Shown here in pieces: positions 6,038 to 12,875 of a stretch of 13,833 nt of DNA; position 1 is the stretch's first letter; the number at the start of each line of letters is the position of its first letter. The translations under genes were made by a program, and so were the position numbers. Location: positions 1 to 13,833 of the forward strand of contig USHA01000055.1 in the NCBI GenBank assembly GCA_900554325.1, written 5' to 3'. Source of the stretch: an uncultured Collinsella sp. (GTDB lineage: Bacteria; Actinomycetota; Coriobacteriia; Coriobacteriales; Coriobacteriaceae). The notes below the pieces were generated by a model, which saw nothing but the letters and a program-made list of their open reading frames with translations, was not told where the DNA came from and searched no databases.

Positions 6038-8842
6038 CTATAGCGAAACAGCTCCGTTTTTCTTGATGCGGGCGAGTATGTTTTTGAGCTTATTAAAGTC
6101 GAGCGGTTTGGACAGATGGGCGTTCATGCCGGTGTCGTGTGCCGCCTTGGCGTCTTCGGCAAAGGCGTTGGCGGTGAGCGCGATGATGGGGATATCGGCT
6201 GCATCGACCTTCTCGCTCAGGCGAATCGCGCGGGTTGCCTCGTAACCGTCCATGTCCGGCATCATAATGTCCATCAGGATCGCATCGAAGCTGCCGGCGG
6301 GACGGCCAACGTATAGGTCGACCGCTTCGTTGCCATCGGCGGCGCGAGTTACGACAATGCCTTCGCTTTCGAGCAGCGCCTGGGCAATCTCGGCATTGAG
6401 CTCGTTATCTTCTGCCAAAAGAACGTTCATGCCGGCAAGCGAGCAGCTGTCTGCTTGCTCGTCCGCGCGCTCTCTTGCCTGAGGGTCTTTGTCGATATCG
6501 AGCGGAATCTGGACGTTGAACGTACTCCCCACGCCAACCTCACTCGAAATCTCAATCGTGCCGCCCATCAGTTCAATAAGCGACTTGACGATTGGCATGC
6601 CCATGCCGGTTCCTTGGAACTTGCTGCGCGCATCGTCACCTTCTTGGGCAAACGGCTCGTAGATATGCTTTAAAAACTTGGGAGTCATACCAATGCCGGT
6701 ATCCGAAACGCTAAAGCAAAAGAGCGCGCGCCCGTTATCGAGTGGCCTGGTCTTTGAGCTAAAGGTGACGGAGCCGCCGTGCTTGTTGTACTTAATGCTG
6801 TTGTCTAACAGGTTGATCATGATCTGTCGGATATGGGTAGGACTGCCGATCATGTATGGCCCCGTGGCGTACGGCAGACTATTGTCCTGCATTGTGATGC
6901 CGTTACTGGACGCGCGGAGCTTGCACAGAACCAGCGTATCGTCACAGAGCTCTTTGAGGTTAAAAGGCGCATGCTCCAGTGTTAGCTTGCGGTCTTCGAT
7001 TTTGCCCATCTCGAGGATGTCGTTGATCAGCGAGAGCAGGTGATTGGCGGCAACGCGCGCCTTGGCACGGCTCTCGCGGGCGACCTGGATATCGCCTTCC
7101 TTCAATTCCTCGATCTCGATAAGGCCCAGGATGCCGTTGAGCGGCGTACGGATGTCGTGGCTCATGCGCGTGAGGAATGCCGTCTTAGCGGCGTTGGCGG
7201 CATCGGCTTTTTTGCGCTCGGTCCGAGCGCGTACGAGCGCCCAGATGAGCAGGACGATGCCGACCGACAACACACCGATGAGGACAGCTGCAACGGCGGC
7301 GCGGTTGCGATAAAGGAATTGAAGCGTGTTGGATTCCTGGGCCGTGTACGACGTGGATGAGTAATTGCTTGCGGAGAGCGATTCTCCGGCATTGATGATG
7401 CCCTTGTTGATGATTCCCAGCAGCTCGGGCCTTCCGCGCGAAATCCAGCACGAGAGCTCACAGGTGTCAGGGAGCTCGGCCGTCTCGCAGTCCTCGAGAT
7501 CATAACGGTCGCCGATGGTTTTTACGCGTGAACTGGGGGCGAGGATGCAGTGCACCGTTCCCTTCCTGAGGGCGTCGAACGCTTCATCGTCGGATCGGTA
7601 TTCGGTCACGGTCGCTGTGGGGAACAGACTTTCAAGTACATTTTGGTTGATAAACGATGATTTGGTGCAGGCGATGTTCTGAAGGTCTTTGTTCAGGTTG
7701 CCGCCGGTGTGGATGGCGGTGAGGGACACGGTTCCCAACGATACCGACTGCACAACGCCAGATTGCTCGGCAAACCAGTAATCTCGGTATACCGGCAGCG
7801 CAGCGTCGATGCTTCCCTTTGACAGGGCCTTTGACATCATCTTGTAGCTATCAAAGGCGACGGTTTTGACCGTAATGCCAAATTTATCGTGCAACGTCGT
7901 CGCAAGCGATGCGAGCGAGCCTTCCATTTTGCCGTCTTCGTCTTCGTTGCAGTAGGGGAGTTTGCCCGTAATGTAGCCAAGCGTGATGGTGTTGTCATTT
8001 GCTTTGAGCCAGGAACGTTCGGGGCCGTTGAGCGATGATGAACCGCTGTTTTGGGCCGAGTAGTTAGATTTGACTTCGTCGATATAGCGTGGGTTGACGC
8101 GGGCGATTGCCGACATGGCGGCATTGATGTCGTCCATCAGGTCGGGGCGGCTTTTGGGGACGGCAAAATAGTAATCACTCGAGCCAACGTAGAACATGGG
8201 GGAGGCATCGGGCGACGAAATGGTGTCGTTCATGATGACGGCATCGACTTCGTCGTTTGCGAGTGCGTCAAAGAGCATGGATCCCCCGTCATACTCCCTG
8301 TATGTGCAGGTAATGCCTTCGTTGGCGAGCCACTGCTGGCCAACGAAGGTTTGCATAACGTCGGGGTTGTAGCCGATGGTAAGGCCTTGGAGCGCTTGGG
8401 GGTCACCCTTGGTCAGGTCGTCGCGATCGGGCTTGGCGTAGATGTAGTAGCGCTCGGTGCCCTCGGGGTTCGAGGAAAAGAGCAGCTTTTGGGCGCGTTC
8501 CTCGGAATAGGAGATGTTGGGCATGAGGTCGATTTCGCCCGCCTCGAGCATGTCCATAAGCTCGGTGAAGGTGCCGGAGACGTATTCGTACCGCCAGCCG
8601 GGCGTGTAGTACGACAGGGTCTGGAGGTACTCGTAGCCCCATCCCGAAAGACGCTCCCCGGGGGTGCCGTTCTGGAAGCCTTCGCTGTTGACGAGCCAAC
8701 CAACGCGGACCGTCTTGACTGGCTGACTAGAGTCATCGGCAAAAGCCTGGGCAGGCGCGATAGAACTCAGCACGACAAGCGCGGCAAGCACAACGGCCAG
8801 GGCGCGATATATAACTGAACGAAGGACAGTGGCGGCTCTCAC
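6038..8842 (-). CDS. BvgS/EvgS-like hybrid histidine kinase with two periplasmic binding-protein domains and a receiver domain (kinase 2)
   Basis: A 934-aa membrane kinase. Residues 1-38 form a signal sequence ending near AQAFADD. Two family-3 binding-protein (Venus flytrap) domains follow. The first (about 43-270) keeps the EERAQKLLFS motif with its ligand arginine. The second (about 283-505) reads VYRDYWFAEQSG there and is divergent. TM is about 515-537. HisKA carries His562 in SHDIRTPLNGI. HATPase_c shows LLDNSIKYN, DTGIGM and GTGMGMPI. The receiver (about 803-925) has AEDNELNAEIAQ, Asp858 in LMDIMMPDMDG and HLSKPL. No Hpt or output domain is seen. The start is GTG 8842: AGGA sits 6 nt upstream, whereas the longer TTG at 8848 directly abuts that AGGA. 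Architecture matches BvgS/EvgS without PAS and Hpt. It reads divergently from the potassium channel gene and leads into the PPOX gene. Confidence 0.93.
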   Translation of the reverse strand: MRAATVLRSVIYRALAVVLAALVVLSSIAPAQAFADDSSQPVKTVRVGWLVNSEGFQNGTPGERLSGWGYEYLQTLSYYTPGWRYEYVSGTFTELMDMLEAGEIDLMPNISYSEERAQKLLFSSNPEGTERYYIYAKPDRDDLTKGDPQALQGLTIGYNPDVMQTFVGQQWLANEGITCTYREYDGGSMLFDALANDEVDAVIMNDTISSPDASPMFYVGSSDYYFAVPKSRPDLMDDINAAMSAIARVNPRYIDEVKSNYSAQNSGSSSLNGPERSWLKANDNTITLGYITGKLPYCNEDEDGKMEGSLASLATTLHDKFGITVKTVAFDSYKMMSKALSKGSIDAALPVYRDYWFAEQSGVVQSVSLGTVSLTAIHTGGNLNKDLQNIACTKSSFINQNVLESLFPTATVTEYRSDDEAFDALRKGTVHCILAPSSRVKTIGDRYDLEDCETAELPDTCELSCWISRGRPELLGIINKGIINAGESLSASNYSSTSYTAQESNTLQFLYRNRAAVAAVLIGVLSVGIVLLIWALVRARTERKKADAANAAKTAFLTRMSHDIRTPLNGILGLIEIEELKEGDIQVARESRAKARVAANHLLSLINDILEMGKIEDRKLTLEHAPFNLKELCDDTLVLCKLRASSNGITMQDNSLPYATGPYMIGSPTHIRQIMINLLDNSIKYNKHGGSVTFSSKTRPLDNGRALFCFSVSDTGIGMTPKFLKHIYEPFAQEGDDARSKFQGTGMGMPIVKSLIELMGGTIEISSEVGVGSTFNVQIPLDIDKDPQARERADEQADSCSLAGMNVLLAEDNELNAEIAQALLESEGIVVTRAADGNEAVDLYVGRPAGSFDAILMDIMMPDMDGYEATRAIRLSEKVDAADIPIIALTANAFAEDAKAAHDTGMNAHLSKPLDFNKLKNILARIKKNGAVSL

Positions 8843-8848
8843 ATGCAA

Positions 8849-8852
8849 TCCT
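8849..8852 (-). promoter_or_regulatory. Ribosome binding site deciding the GTG start of kinase 2
   Basis: On the minus strand AGGA is followed by six bases and then GTG (8842). A TTG at 8848 is in frame but immediately adjoins the AGGA, leaving no room for the ribosome. The overlapping ATG at 8844 reads ATG-TGA and is out of frame. Confidence 0.6.
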
Positions 8853-8863
8853 AACGAATCGAG

Positions 8864-8891
8864 ACATTACCGCATAAGGATACCAGCTCAA
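8864..8891 (-). promoter_or_regulatory. Possible promoter of kinase 2 (TTGAGC, 16 nt, TAATGT)
   Basis: On the minus strand a -35-like TTGAGC (8891-8886) is followed by 16 nt and a -10-like TAATGT (8869-8864), about 20 nt before the GTG start. Both hexamers differ from consensus, so this is a proposal only. Confidence 0.3.
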
Positions 8892-8930
8892 CCTGCCCAG
8901 TCGGCAGCTGCACCGCTAAACGCTCCCGCC

Positions 8931-9019
8931 CGGCAGTCATTGGGGACGTTCTTAAACGACTAGTCATCGGGGACGTTCTTGTTTGACTAGTCATTTAAGA
9001 ACGTCCCCAATGACTAGTT
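8931..9019. repeat. Cluster of three 27-bp units with GACTAGTC boundaries and a GGGGACGTTCTT core, the last core inverted
   Basis: The palindrome GACTAGTC lies at 8958 and 8985, and GACTAGTT at 9012, exactly 27 nt apart. The core GGGGACGTTCTT is at 8942-8953 and 8969-8980 in direct orientation; AAGAACGTCCCC at 8997-9008 is inverted. As a result 8935-8960 pairs with 8990-9015 (25 of 26 positions), forming a long hairpin with the middle unit in the loop. It fills the divergent gap between kinase 2 and the potassium channel. It looks like a REP-type dispersed element or an array of operator sites. Confidence 0.8.
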
Positions 9020-9040
9020 TCGTTTGCGGGGGAGGCGTGG

Positions 9041-9046
9041 GACAAT
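9041..9046 (+). promoter_or_regulatory. Possible -10 (GACAAT) of the potassium channel-LOG unit
   Basis: GACAAT is 17 nt from a weak TTTCGT (9018-9023) and 42 nt before the channel ATG. The -35 abuts the 27-bp repeat cluster, so that cluster could influence this promoter. Confidence 0.3.
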
Positions 9047-9087
9047 ACCGAGCGAACGTGATTGGGCGTCTGGGAAAAGGGGTCGCG

Positions 9088-9513
9088 ATGAACAAGTTGA
9101 CGACGCTTACCGACGTGTTGCGCCAGGCTGGCTTTGCGCGCATCACGGGCCTGTTTCTTATCTTCTATCTGCTGTGCTCGACGGCCGTTTGGCTGTCCGA
9201 GCCCACGACCCTCACGTTTGGCGATGGCCTGTGGTTTAGCTTTGAGACGGTCTCGACCATCGGCTTTGGTGACATTCCGGCCGAGACACCGGTTGCCCGC
9301 GCCATTACCGTCATTCTGAGCGTCATCAGCATCTTCTACATCGCCATGCTCACGGGCGTGGCGGTGAACTACTGCAATACGCTTATCAAGATACGTCAAA
9401 AGGACACCATGGCGCGCTTTATGGATGATTTGGAGCATTTGGAAGAGCTCGATCGCGTCGAGCTTGCCGATCTTTCGCGTCGCGTGCGCGAGTATCGTCG
9501 ACGCCAGCGCTAA
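9088..9513 (+). CDS. Two-TM potassium channel (Ion_trans_2 family)
   Basis: This is a 141-aa KcsA-type pore subunit expected to form a tetramer in the cytoplasmic membrane. TM1 (about 19-39, ITGLFLIFYLLCSTAVWL) is followed by a pore helix (GLWFSFETVS), the selectivity filter TIGFGD at residues 57-62 (the common TxGFGD variant of TVGYGD) and TM2 (about 71-95). The roughly 45-residue charged C-terminal tail (DDLEHLEELDRVELADLSRRVREY) is likely a helical or coiled-coil tetramerisation segment. There is no RCK/TrkA-N domain. ATG 9088 has GGGG five nt upstream. The frame extends back to 8983, but that would place the start codon inside the 27-bp repeat cluster, so I reject it. The LOG gene follows after 36 bp and is probably co-transcribed. 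Confidence 0.92.
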   Translation: MNKLTTLTDVLRQAGFARITGLFLIFYLLCSTAVWLSEPTTLTFGDGLWFSFETVSTIGFGDIPAETPVARAITVILSVISIFYIAMLTGVAVNYCNTLIKIRQKDTMARFMDDLEHLEELDRVELADLSRRVREYRRRQR

Positions 9514-9549
9514 AACGGGCGCCGCGCGTCACGATAAGGGGGACTGAAT

Positions 9550-10083
9550 ATGAACATCACCGTGTACCTGGGTGCCAACACTGGCAATGCCCCGGCGTTT
9601 CTGCCCGCGGTGCAGGAGCTGGGCAACTGGATTGGCGCCAACGGACACGCGCTGGTATACGGCGGGTCAAAATCGGGCCTGATGGGTGCGCTTGCCGATA
9701 GTGTACTCGAGGCGGGTGGACACGTGACGGGTGTGGAGCCGAGCTTTTTTATCGAGGCCGAGTTTCAACATGACGGTATCGATGACCTCATCGTGACGAG
9801 CGATATGGCGGAGCGCAAGGCCAAGATGATTGAGCTCGGCGATGCGTTCATTGCCTTTCCCGGCGGGACGGGCACGCTCGAGGAGATTGCCGAGGTCATG
9901 TCCGCGGTGTCGTTGGGGCACCTGAGTGCGCCGTGCATCCTGTATAACCTGGACGGTTACTACAACGACCTTAAGGCGCTGCTCGGGCACATGATTGATA
10001 AGGGGCTTTCGAGCCCGAGGCGCCAGCAAGGCATCTACTTTGCCGACGATTTGCGCGAGATTGCCTCGATTATCAACGGATAA
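9550..10083 (+). CDS. LOG-family protein (nucleoside 5'-monophosphate phosphoribohydrolase)
   Basis: This is a 177-aa member of the LOG (lysine decarboxylase-like, TIGR00730) family. Characterised members hydrolyse cytokinin riboside 5'-monophosphates or AMP-like nucleotides to free base and ribose 5-phosphate; they are not lysine decarboxylases. The nucleotide-binding motif YGGSKSGLMG is at 37-46, the catalytic Arg89-Lys90 at MAERKAKM and the signature PGGTGTLEE at 104-112. The histidine often preceding ERK is alanine here. Length is typical of the short bacterial form. ATG 9550 is preceded by AAGGGGG at a spacing of about 7. It follows the potassium channel by 36 bp. The physiological substrate in this organism is unknown. 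Confidence 0.9.
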   Translation: MNITVYLGANTGNAPAFLPAVQELGNWIGANGHALVYGGSKSGLMGALADSVLEAGGHVTGVEPSFFIEAEFQHDGIDDLIVTSDMAERKAKMIELGDAFIAFPGGTGTLEEIAEVMSAVSLGHLSAPCILYNLDGYYNDLKALLGHMIDKGLSSPRRQQGIYFADDLREIASIING

Positions 10084-10163
10084 GTCTTGAGCTTGCCCCA
10101 CTATAGCTCCCAATGGTGCCGTTCGCGGCGCAGACGGTTGGCTCGTTCGGGCAACGCTCGCTC

Positions 10164-10169
10164 TACAAT
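10164..10169 (+). promoter_or_regulatory. Probable -10 (TACAAT) of the CLC gene
   Basis: TACAAT followed by AAAACG is 39 nt before the CLC ATG and leaves a short leader carrying GGGAGGA. TTGGCT (10138-10143) is a possible but over-distant -35. The presence of this element in the 125-bp gap after the LOG gene suggests the CLC gene has its own promoter. Confidence 0.4.
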
Positions 10170-10208
10170 AAAACGTAACTATGTCGACTTTGACCGCGGG
10201 AGGACCCG

Positions 10209-11498
10209 ATGGATAACCTTGCCAAACCCAAAAACCGCGCGCTGTTTTTACTTAGCGTTGCCGTGACCGGTGCGTTCGCAGGTGCCGCGGTCTGGCTGTT
10301 CTTTTTTGCGATGGAGCACGGTATCGACTATCTATGGACCGAGATTCCGCACGCGCTGGGCGTCGCTTCGCCCGAGCTTGCCAGCGGCCCGTTTGGCTTT
10401 TTGCCGTACCCGTTTTTTGTCTGTCTGCTGGGCGGCCTGTTAATCGGTCTGTACGAAAAGATGACAGGCACCAAGACCGATGACCTCAACCAGGTGATGG
10501 CTAAGGTTAAGCAAGACGGGCGCTACCCGTACGACAACCTGGGCAAGCTTTCGCTCGCGGCATTGCTGCCGCTGCTGTTTGGCGGAAGCATTGGACCGGA
10601 GGCCGGCCTGACCGGCGTTATCGCTGGTCTGTGCAGCTGGGTCGGCGACCGCATGCGTCGCTTTGGCGCCGAGTTTAGGGAGCTCACGCTGCTGGGTACC
10701 CAGGCTGCCCTGACGGCGCTCTTTACCGCGCCCGTCTTTGGCTTTGTGGCGCCGCTTGCCGGTAGTGCCGACGGCGACGAGGGCTCCGCGTCCGGCGAGA
10801 TTACGATCAAGCTGCCCAAGGCGCAAAAGACGGTGGTCTACGGTATTGCGATTGCCGGCGGTCTGGGTACCTACCTGCTGCTTGGCCAGCTTGTGGGCGG
10901 CGGCATGGGCATGCCCAGGTTCGAGTCCGCCGAGGTGGGCAACCTAGAGCTTACCTGGCTCGTCCCTCTGTCGTTGATCGGAACAATCTGCGGCTGGCTG
11001 TACTTTGTCTCTGAGCACGCGAGCGAAGCGCTTGCCCATGCAATAGGGGAGCGTCCTGTCGTTAAGGCCATGCTAGCCGGTCTGGCGCTCGCCATTTGCG
11101 GCACGGTCCTGCCCTACACCATGTTTGCCGGCGAGACCCAGGCCGACGTGCTCATGGAAACCTACTTGACCATTCCCACCGGCGTGCTTATCGCGACCGG
11201 TCTGGTCAAGGCCATGCTGACCCCCGCCCTCATCAACCTTGGTTGGCGCGGCGGTCACTTCTTCCCGGTTATCTTCTCGGGCGTAAGCCTGGGCTACGGC
11301 CTTGCCATCCTTACCGGCGCCGATCCGGTCTTTTGCGTCGCCGTCTGCACGGCATCGACGATGGGTGCGGTCATGCGCCAACCCGTTATGGTCGTGGGCT
11401 TGTTGCTCATGTGCTTCCCGCTCAAAGGCATCATCTGTATGATCATCGCCGCCGTCATCGCCGCCGGCATTCCGCTGCCCAAGTCGCTGCGCAAGTAG
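10209..11498 (+). CDS. CLC-family chloride/anion channel or transporter
   Basis: A 429-aa polytopic membrane protein with about ten or more hydrophobic segments. CLC hallmarks are a GGSIGPEAGLTG block, equivalent to GREGP, that keeps the gating glutamate (Glu131), then the ALTALFTAPVFG helix and GGHFFPVIFSG, equivalent to GxFxP. Three departures are visible. There is no GSGIP motif in the N-terminal third; the region reads TDDLNQVMAKVKQ. The helix H segment reads APVFGFVAPLAG, so the acidic pair seen in E. coli ClcA (Glu202/Glu203) is absent. A hydrophilic insertion rich in Gly, Asp, Glu and Ser follows at about 183-200. Without the internal proton glutamate it may be an uncoupled channel or a divergent exchanger. 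No CBS domains. GGGAGGA lies 4 nt before the ATG. Ion selectivity is not readable. Confidence 0.85.
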   Translation: MDNLAKPKNRALFLLSVAVTGAFAGAAVWLFFFAMEHGIDYLWTEIPHALGVASPELASGPFGFLPYPFFVCLLGGLLIGLYEKMTGTKTDDLNQVMAKVKQDGRYPYDNLGKLSLAALLPLLFGGSIGPEAGLTGVIAGLCSWVGDRMRRFGAEFRELTLLGTQAALTALFTAPVFGFVAPLAGSADGDEGSASGEITIKLPKAQKTVVYGIAIAGGLGTYLLLGQLVGGGMGMPRFESAEVGNLELTWLVPLSLIGTICGWLYFVSEHASEALAHAIGERPVVKAMLAGLALAICGTVLPYTMFAGETQADVLMETYLTIPTGVLIATGLVKAMLTPALINLGWRGGHFFPVIFSGVSLGYGLAILTGADPVFCVAVCTASTMGAVMRQPVMVVGLLLMCFPLKGIICMIIAAVIAAGIPLPKSLRK

Positions 11499-11562
11499 CA
11501 CGGTGGCGCACGGTCGATACAAGCACCCTAGGCCCGGTGTGGCGCTGTGTCATGGATTTGCG

Positions 11563-11592
11563 AGCGCCTAGATCTCGCTCGGAATCGGCGCT
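11563..11592. terminator. Possible terminator between convergent CLC and EamA genes
   Basis: AGCGCC (11563-11568) pairs with GGCGCT (11587-11592), and GAT/ATC extends the stem inward past a 2-nt bulge. The right arm overlaps the EamA stop codon. An alternative CTAGGC/GCCTAG pairing (11528-11533 with 11566-11571) is mutually exclusive. No T-tract is present. Confidence 0.35.
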
Positions 11593-12466
11593 ATTTCCAA
11601 ACCGCGAGCGCGGCGGTGCCCAGTACGATGAGGGCGAGACCGATAGCGCTGCGTCGCGAGACTTTTTCGTTGAATGCCAGGCGCGCAAATAGTACCGATA
11701 CGACAATCGATAGTTTGTCGATCTGCACCACGACGCTCACCTGGCCTGTGGCGATGGCGTAGTAGTATAGCAGCCACGATGCGCCAGTCGCAATGCCCGA
11801 TGCCGCGAGAAATACGAGTTCATAGCGGTCTACGTGCACGGCTTGGCCCATCTTGCCTTTAGCTGCCACGATTGCCCATGCCATAACCAGTACCACACAG
11901 GTACGGATTGCCGTGGCCAGGCTGGATTCGACGCCTTCGATGCCAGCCTTGGCAAGGATGGACGTGAGCGCCGCGAATACGGCGGCGCCGAGGGCGTAAG
12001 CGAGCCAGGTCCGGTCTTGCTGCTGCTCGGGTCCGGCAGACTGCTTCTTCTCGATCAATAAAAACGTGCCGAGGGTGATGACAGCGGTTCCCACGAGCTT
12101 AACCGCAAGGTTGCTCGTCTCGCCAAAAAGTACGATGGCGATCAGTGCGGCGAGTACGGTGCTCATCTTGTCGACCGGTACGACCTTATTGACGTCTCCG
12201 ATGCCCAACGCCTTAAAGTAACAGATCCACGAAGCACCGGTAGCGAGTCCCGAGAGGACGAGAAAGAGCCAGGATCTGGGTTCGATGCTGCCGATGGTTC
12301 CAATGGATCCAGAAATGCCCGCCATTGCCCAGGCGAAAACGAGCACCACGCAGGTGCGAATGGCCGTCGCGACATCGGAGTCGGTCTGCTTGATGCCGCA
12401 TTTGGCCAGGATAGATGTGATGCCGGCAAAGAAAGCCGACACAAATGCTGCTGCGACCCACGACAC
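11591..12466 (-). CDS. EamA/DMT-superfamily transporter (10-TM metabolite exporter type)
   Basis: This 291-aa protein has ten predicted membrane segments arranged as two EamA repeats. The halves are strikingly alike: SILAKCGIKQ / SILAKAGIEG, TAIRTCVVLVFAWA / TAIRTCVVLVMAWA and GLATGASWICYFKALGIG / GIATGASWLLYYYAIATG, each followed by a VDKMS or IDKLS turn. It ends ALAVWK. DMT transporters export amino acids, drugs or other metabolites by proton antiport, or act as uniporters; the substrate is not readable here. The start is GTG 12466 with GGGGAGG 10 nt upstream; no ATG is available nearby. It converges on the CLC gene, and its upstream region is the 450-bp gap holding the inverted-repeat element. 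Confidence 0.9.
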   Translation of the reverse strand: MSWVAAAFVSAFFAGITSILAKCGIKQTDSDVATAIRTCVVLVFAWAMAGISGSIGTIGSIEPRSWLFLVLSGLATGASWICYFKALGIGDVNKVVPVDKMSTVLAALIAIVLFGETSNLAVKLVGTAVITLGTFLLIEKKQSAGPEQQQDRTWLAYALGAAVFAALTSILAKAGIEGVESSLATAIRTCVVLVMAWAIVAAKGKMGQAVHVDRYELVFLAASGIATGASWLLYYYAIATGQVSVVVQIDKLSIVVSVLFARLAFNEKVSRRSAIGLALIVLGTAALAVWK

Positions 12467-12603
12467 GGGTGAAATGCCTCCCCAAAGAACGACCGCGCCA
12501 GATTTACGGCGCTCGTCCGATGATACCGTCCCGCCATGAAGCTTTGATATCGCTGTGGTGAGACAGGGGCCATAGTTCGAGAGGGCATTTGGTTAAGGCT
12601 CGA

Positions 12604-12789
12604 ATCGAAGGTGAATGGTTTTCCGCGAAGTGAACGAGTAAATCTGGACCCCTGGAACATGCACGCTTTTTTCGAACAAAACTGCAGGATTCTTAGACAA
12701 AAACCGCAGGAATTGAGTCCTTAAAAATGTCGATGCTACAGGGCACTGTTTTTACTCGTTCACTTCTCGGAAAAGTATTCACCTTCGAT
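12604..12789. repeat. 186-bp element with imperfect inverted-repeat ends (MITE- or REP-like)
   Basis: The outermost 39 nt of the left arm (12604-12642) matches the complement of the right arm in 36 of 39 positions, including the perfect 13-mer ATCGAAGGTGAAT and the shared GAAGTGAACGAGTAAA. Weaker similarity continues inward about 20 nt. Between the arms two direct copies, ACAAAACTGCAGGA (12676-12689) and ACAAAAACCGCAGGA (12697-12711), lie 21 nt apart. There is no transposase and no obvious target-site duplication. It is AT-richer than its surroundings. Confidence 0.75.
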
Positions 12790-12875
12790 ATGCTGACGGT
12801 GTCTTTTTGGTTGCCAAGAACTAGACGGCCTGCTGTGAGGGGCGGTGGTGACGCTATGCCGCCTTGTTTCATTGA

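Noticed and set aside
8051..8818. 255-aa plus-strand open frame opposite kinase 2
   Set aside because: It is the complement of the well-supported binding-protein domains of kinase 2, with low-complexity V/G-rich translation and no ribosome binding site of note.
8931..9019. Could the 27-bp periodic repeats be a small CRISPR array?
   Set aside because: The whole period is repeated, with no unique spacers, and the last core is inverted. No cas gene is nearby.
8983..9087. Extension of the potassium channel to a TTG at 8983
   Set aside because: The extra 35 codons lie in the repeat cluster and promoter region and are not channel-like; ATG 9088 has its own Shine-Dalgarno.
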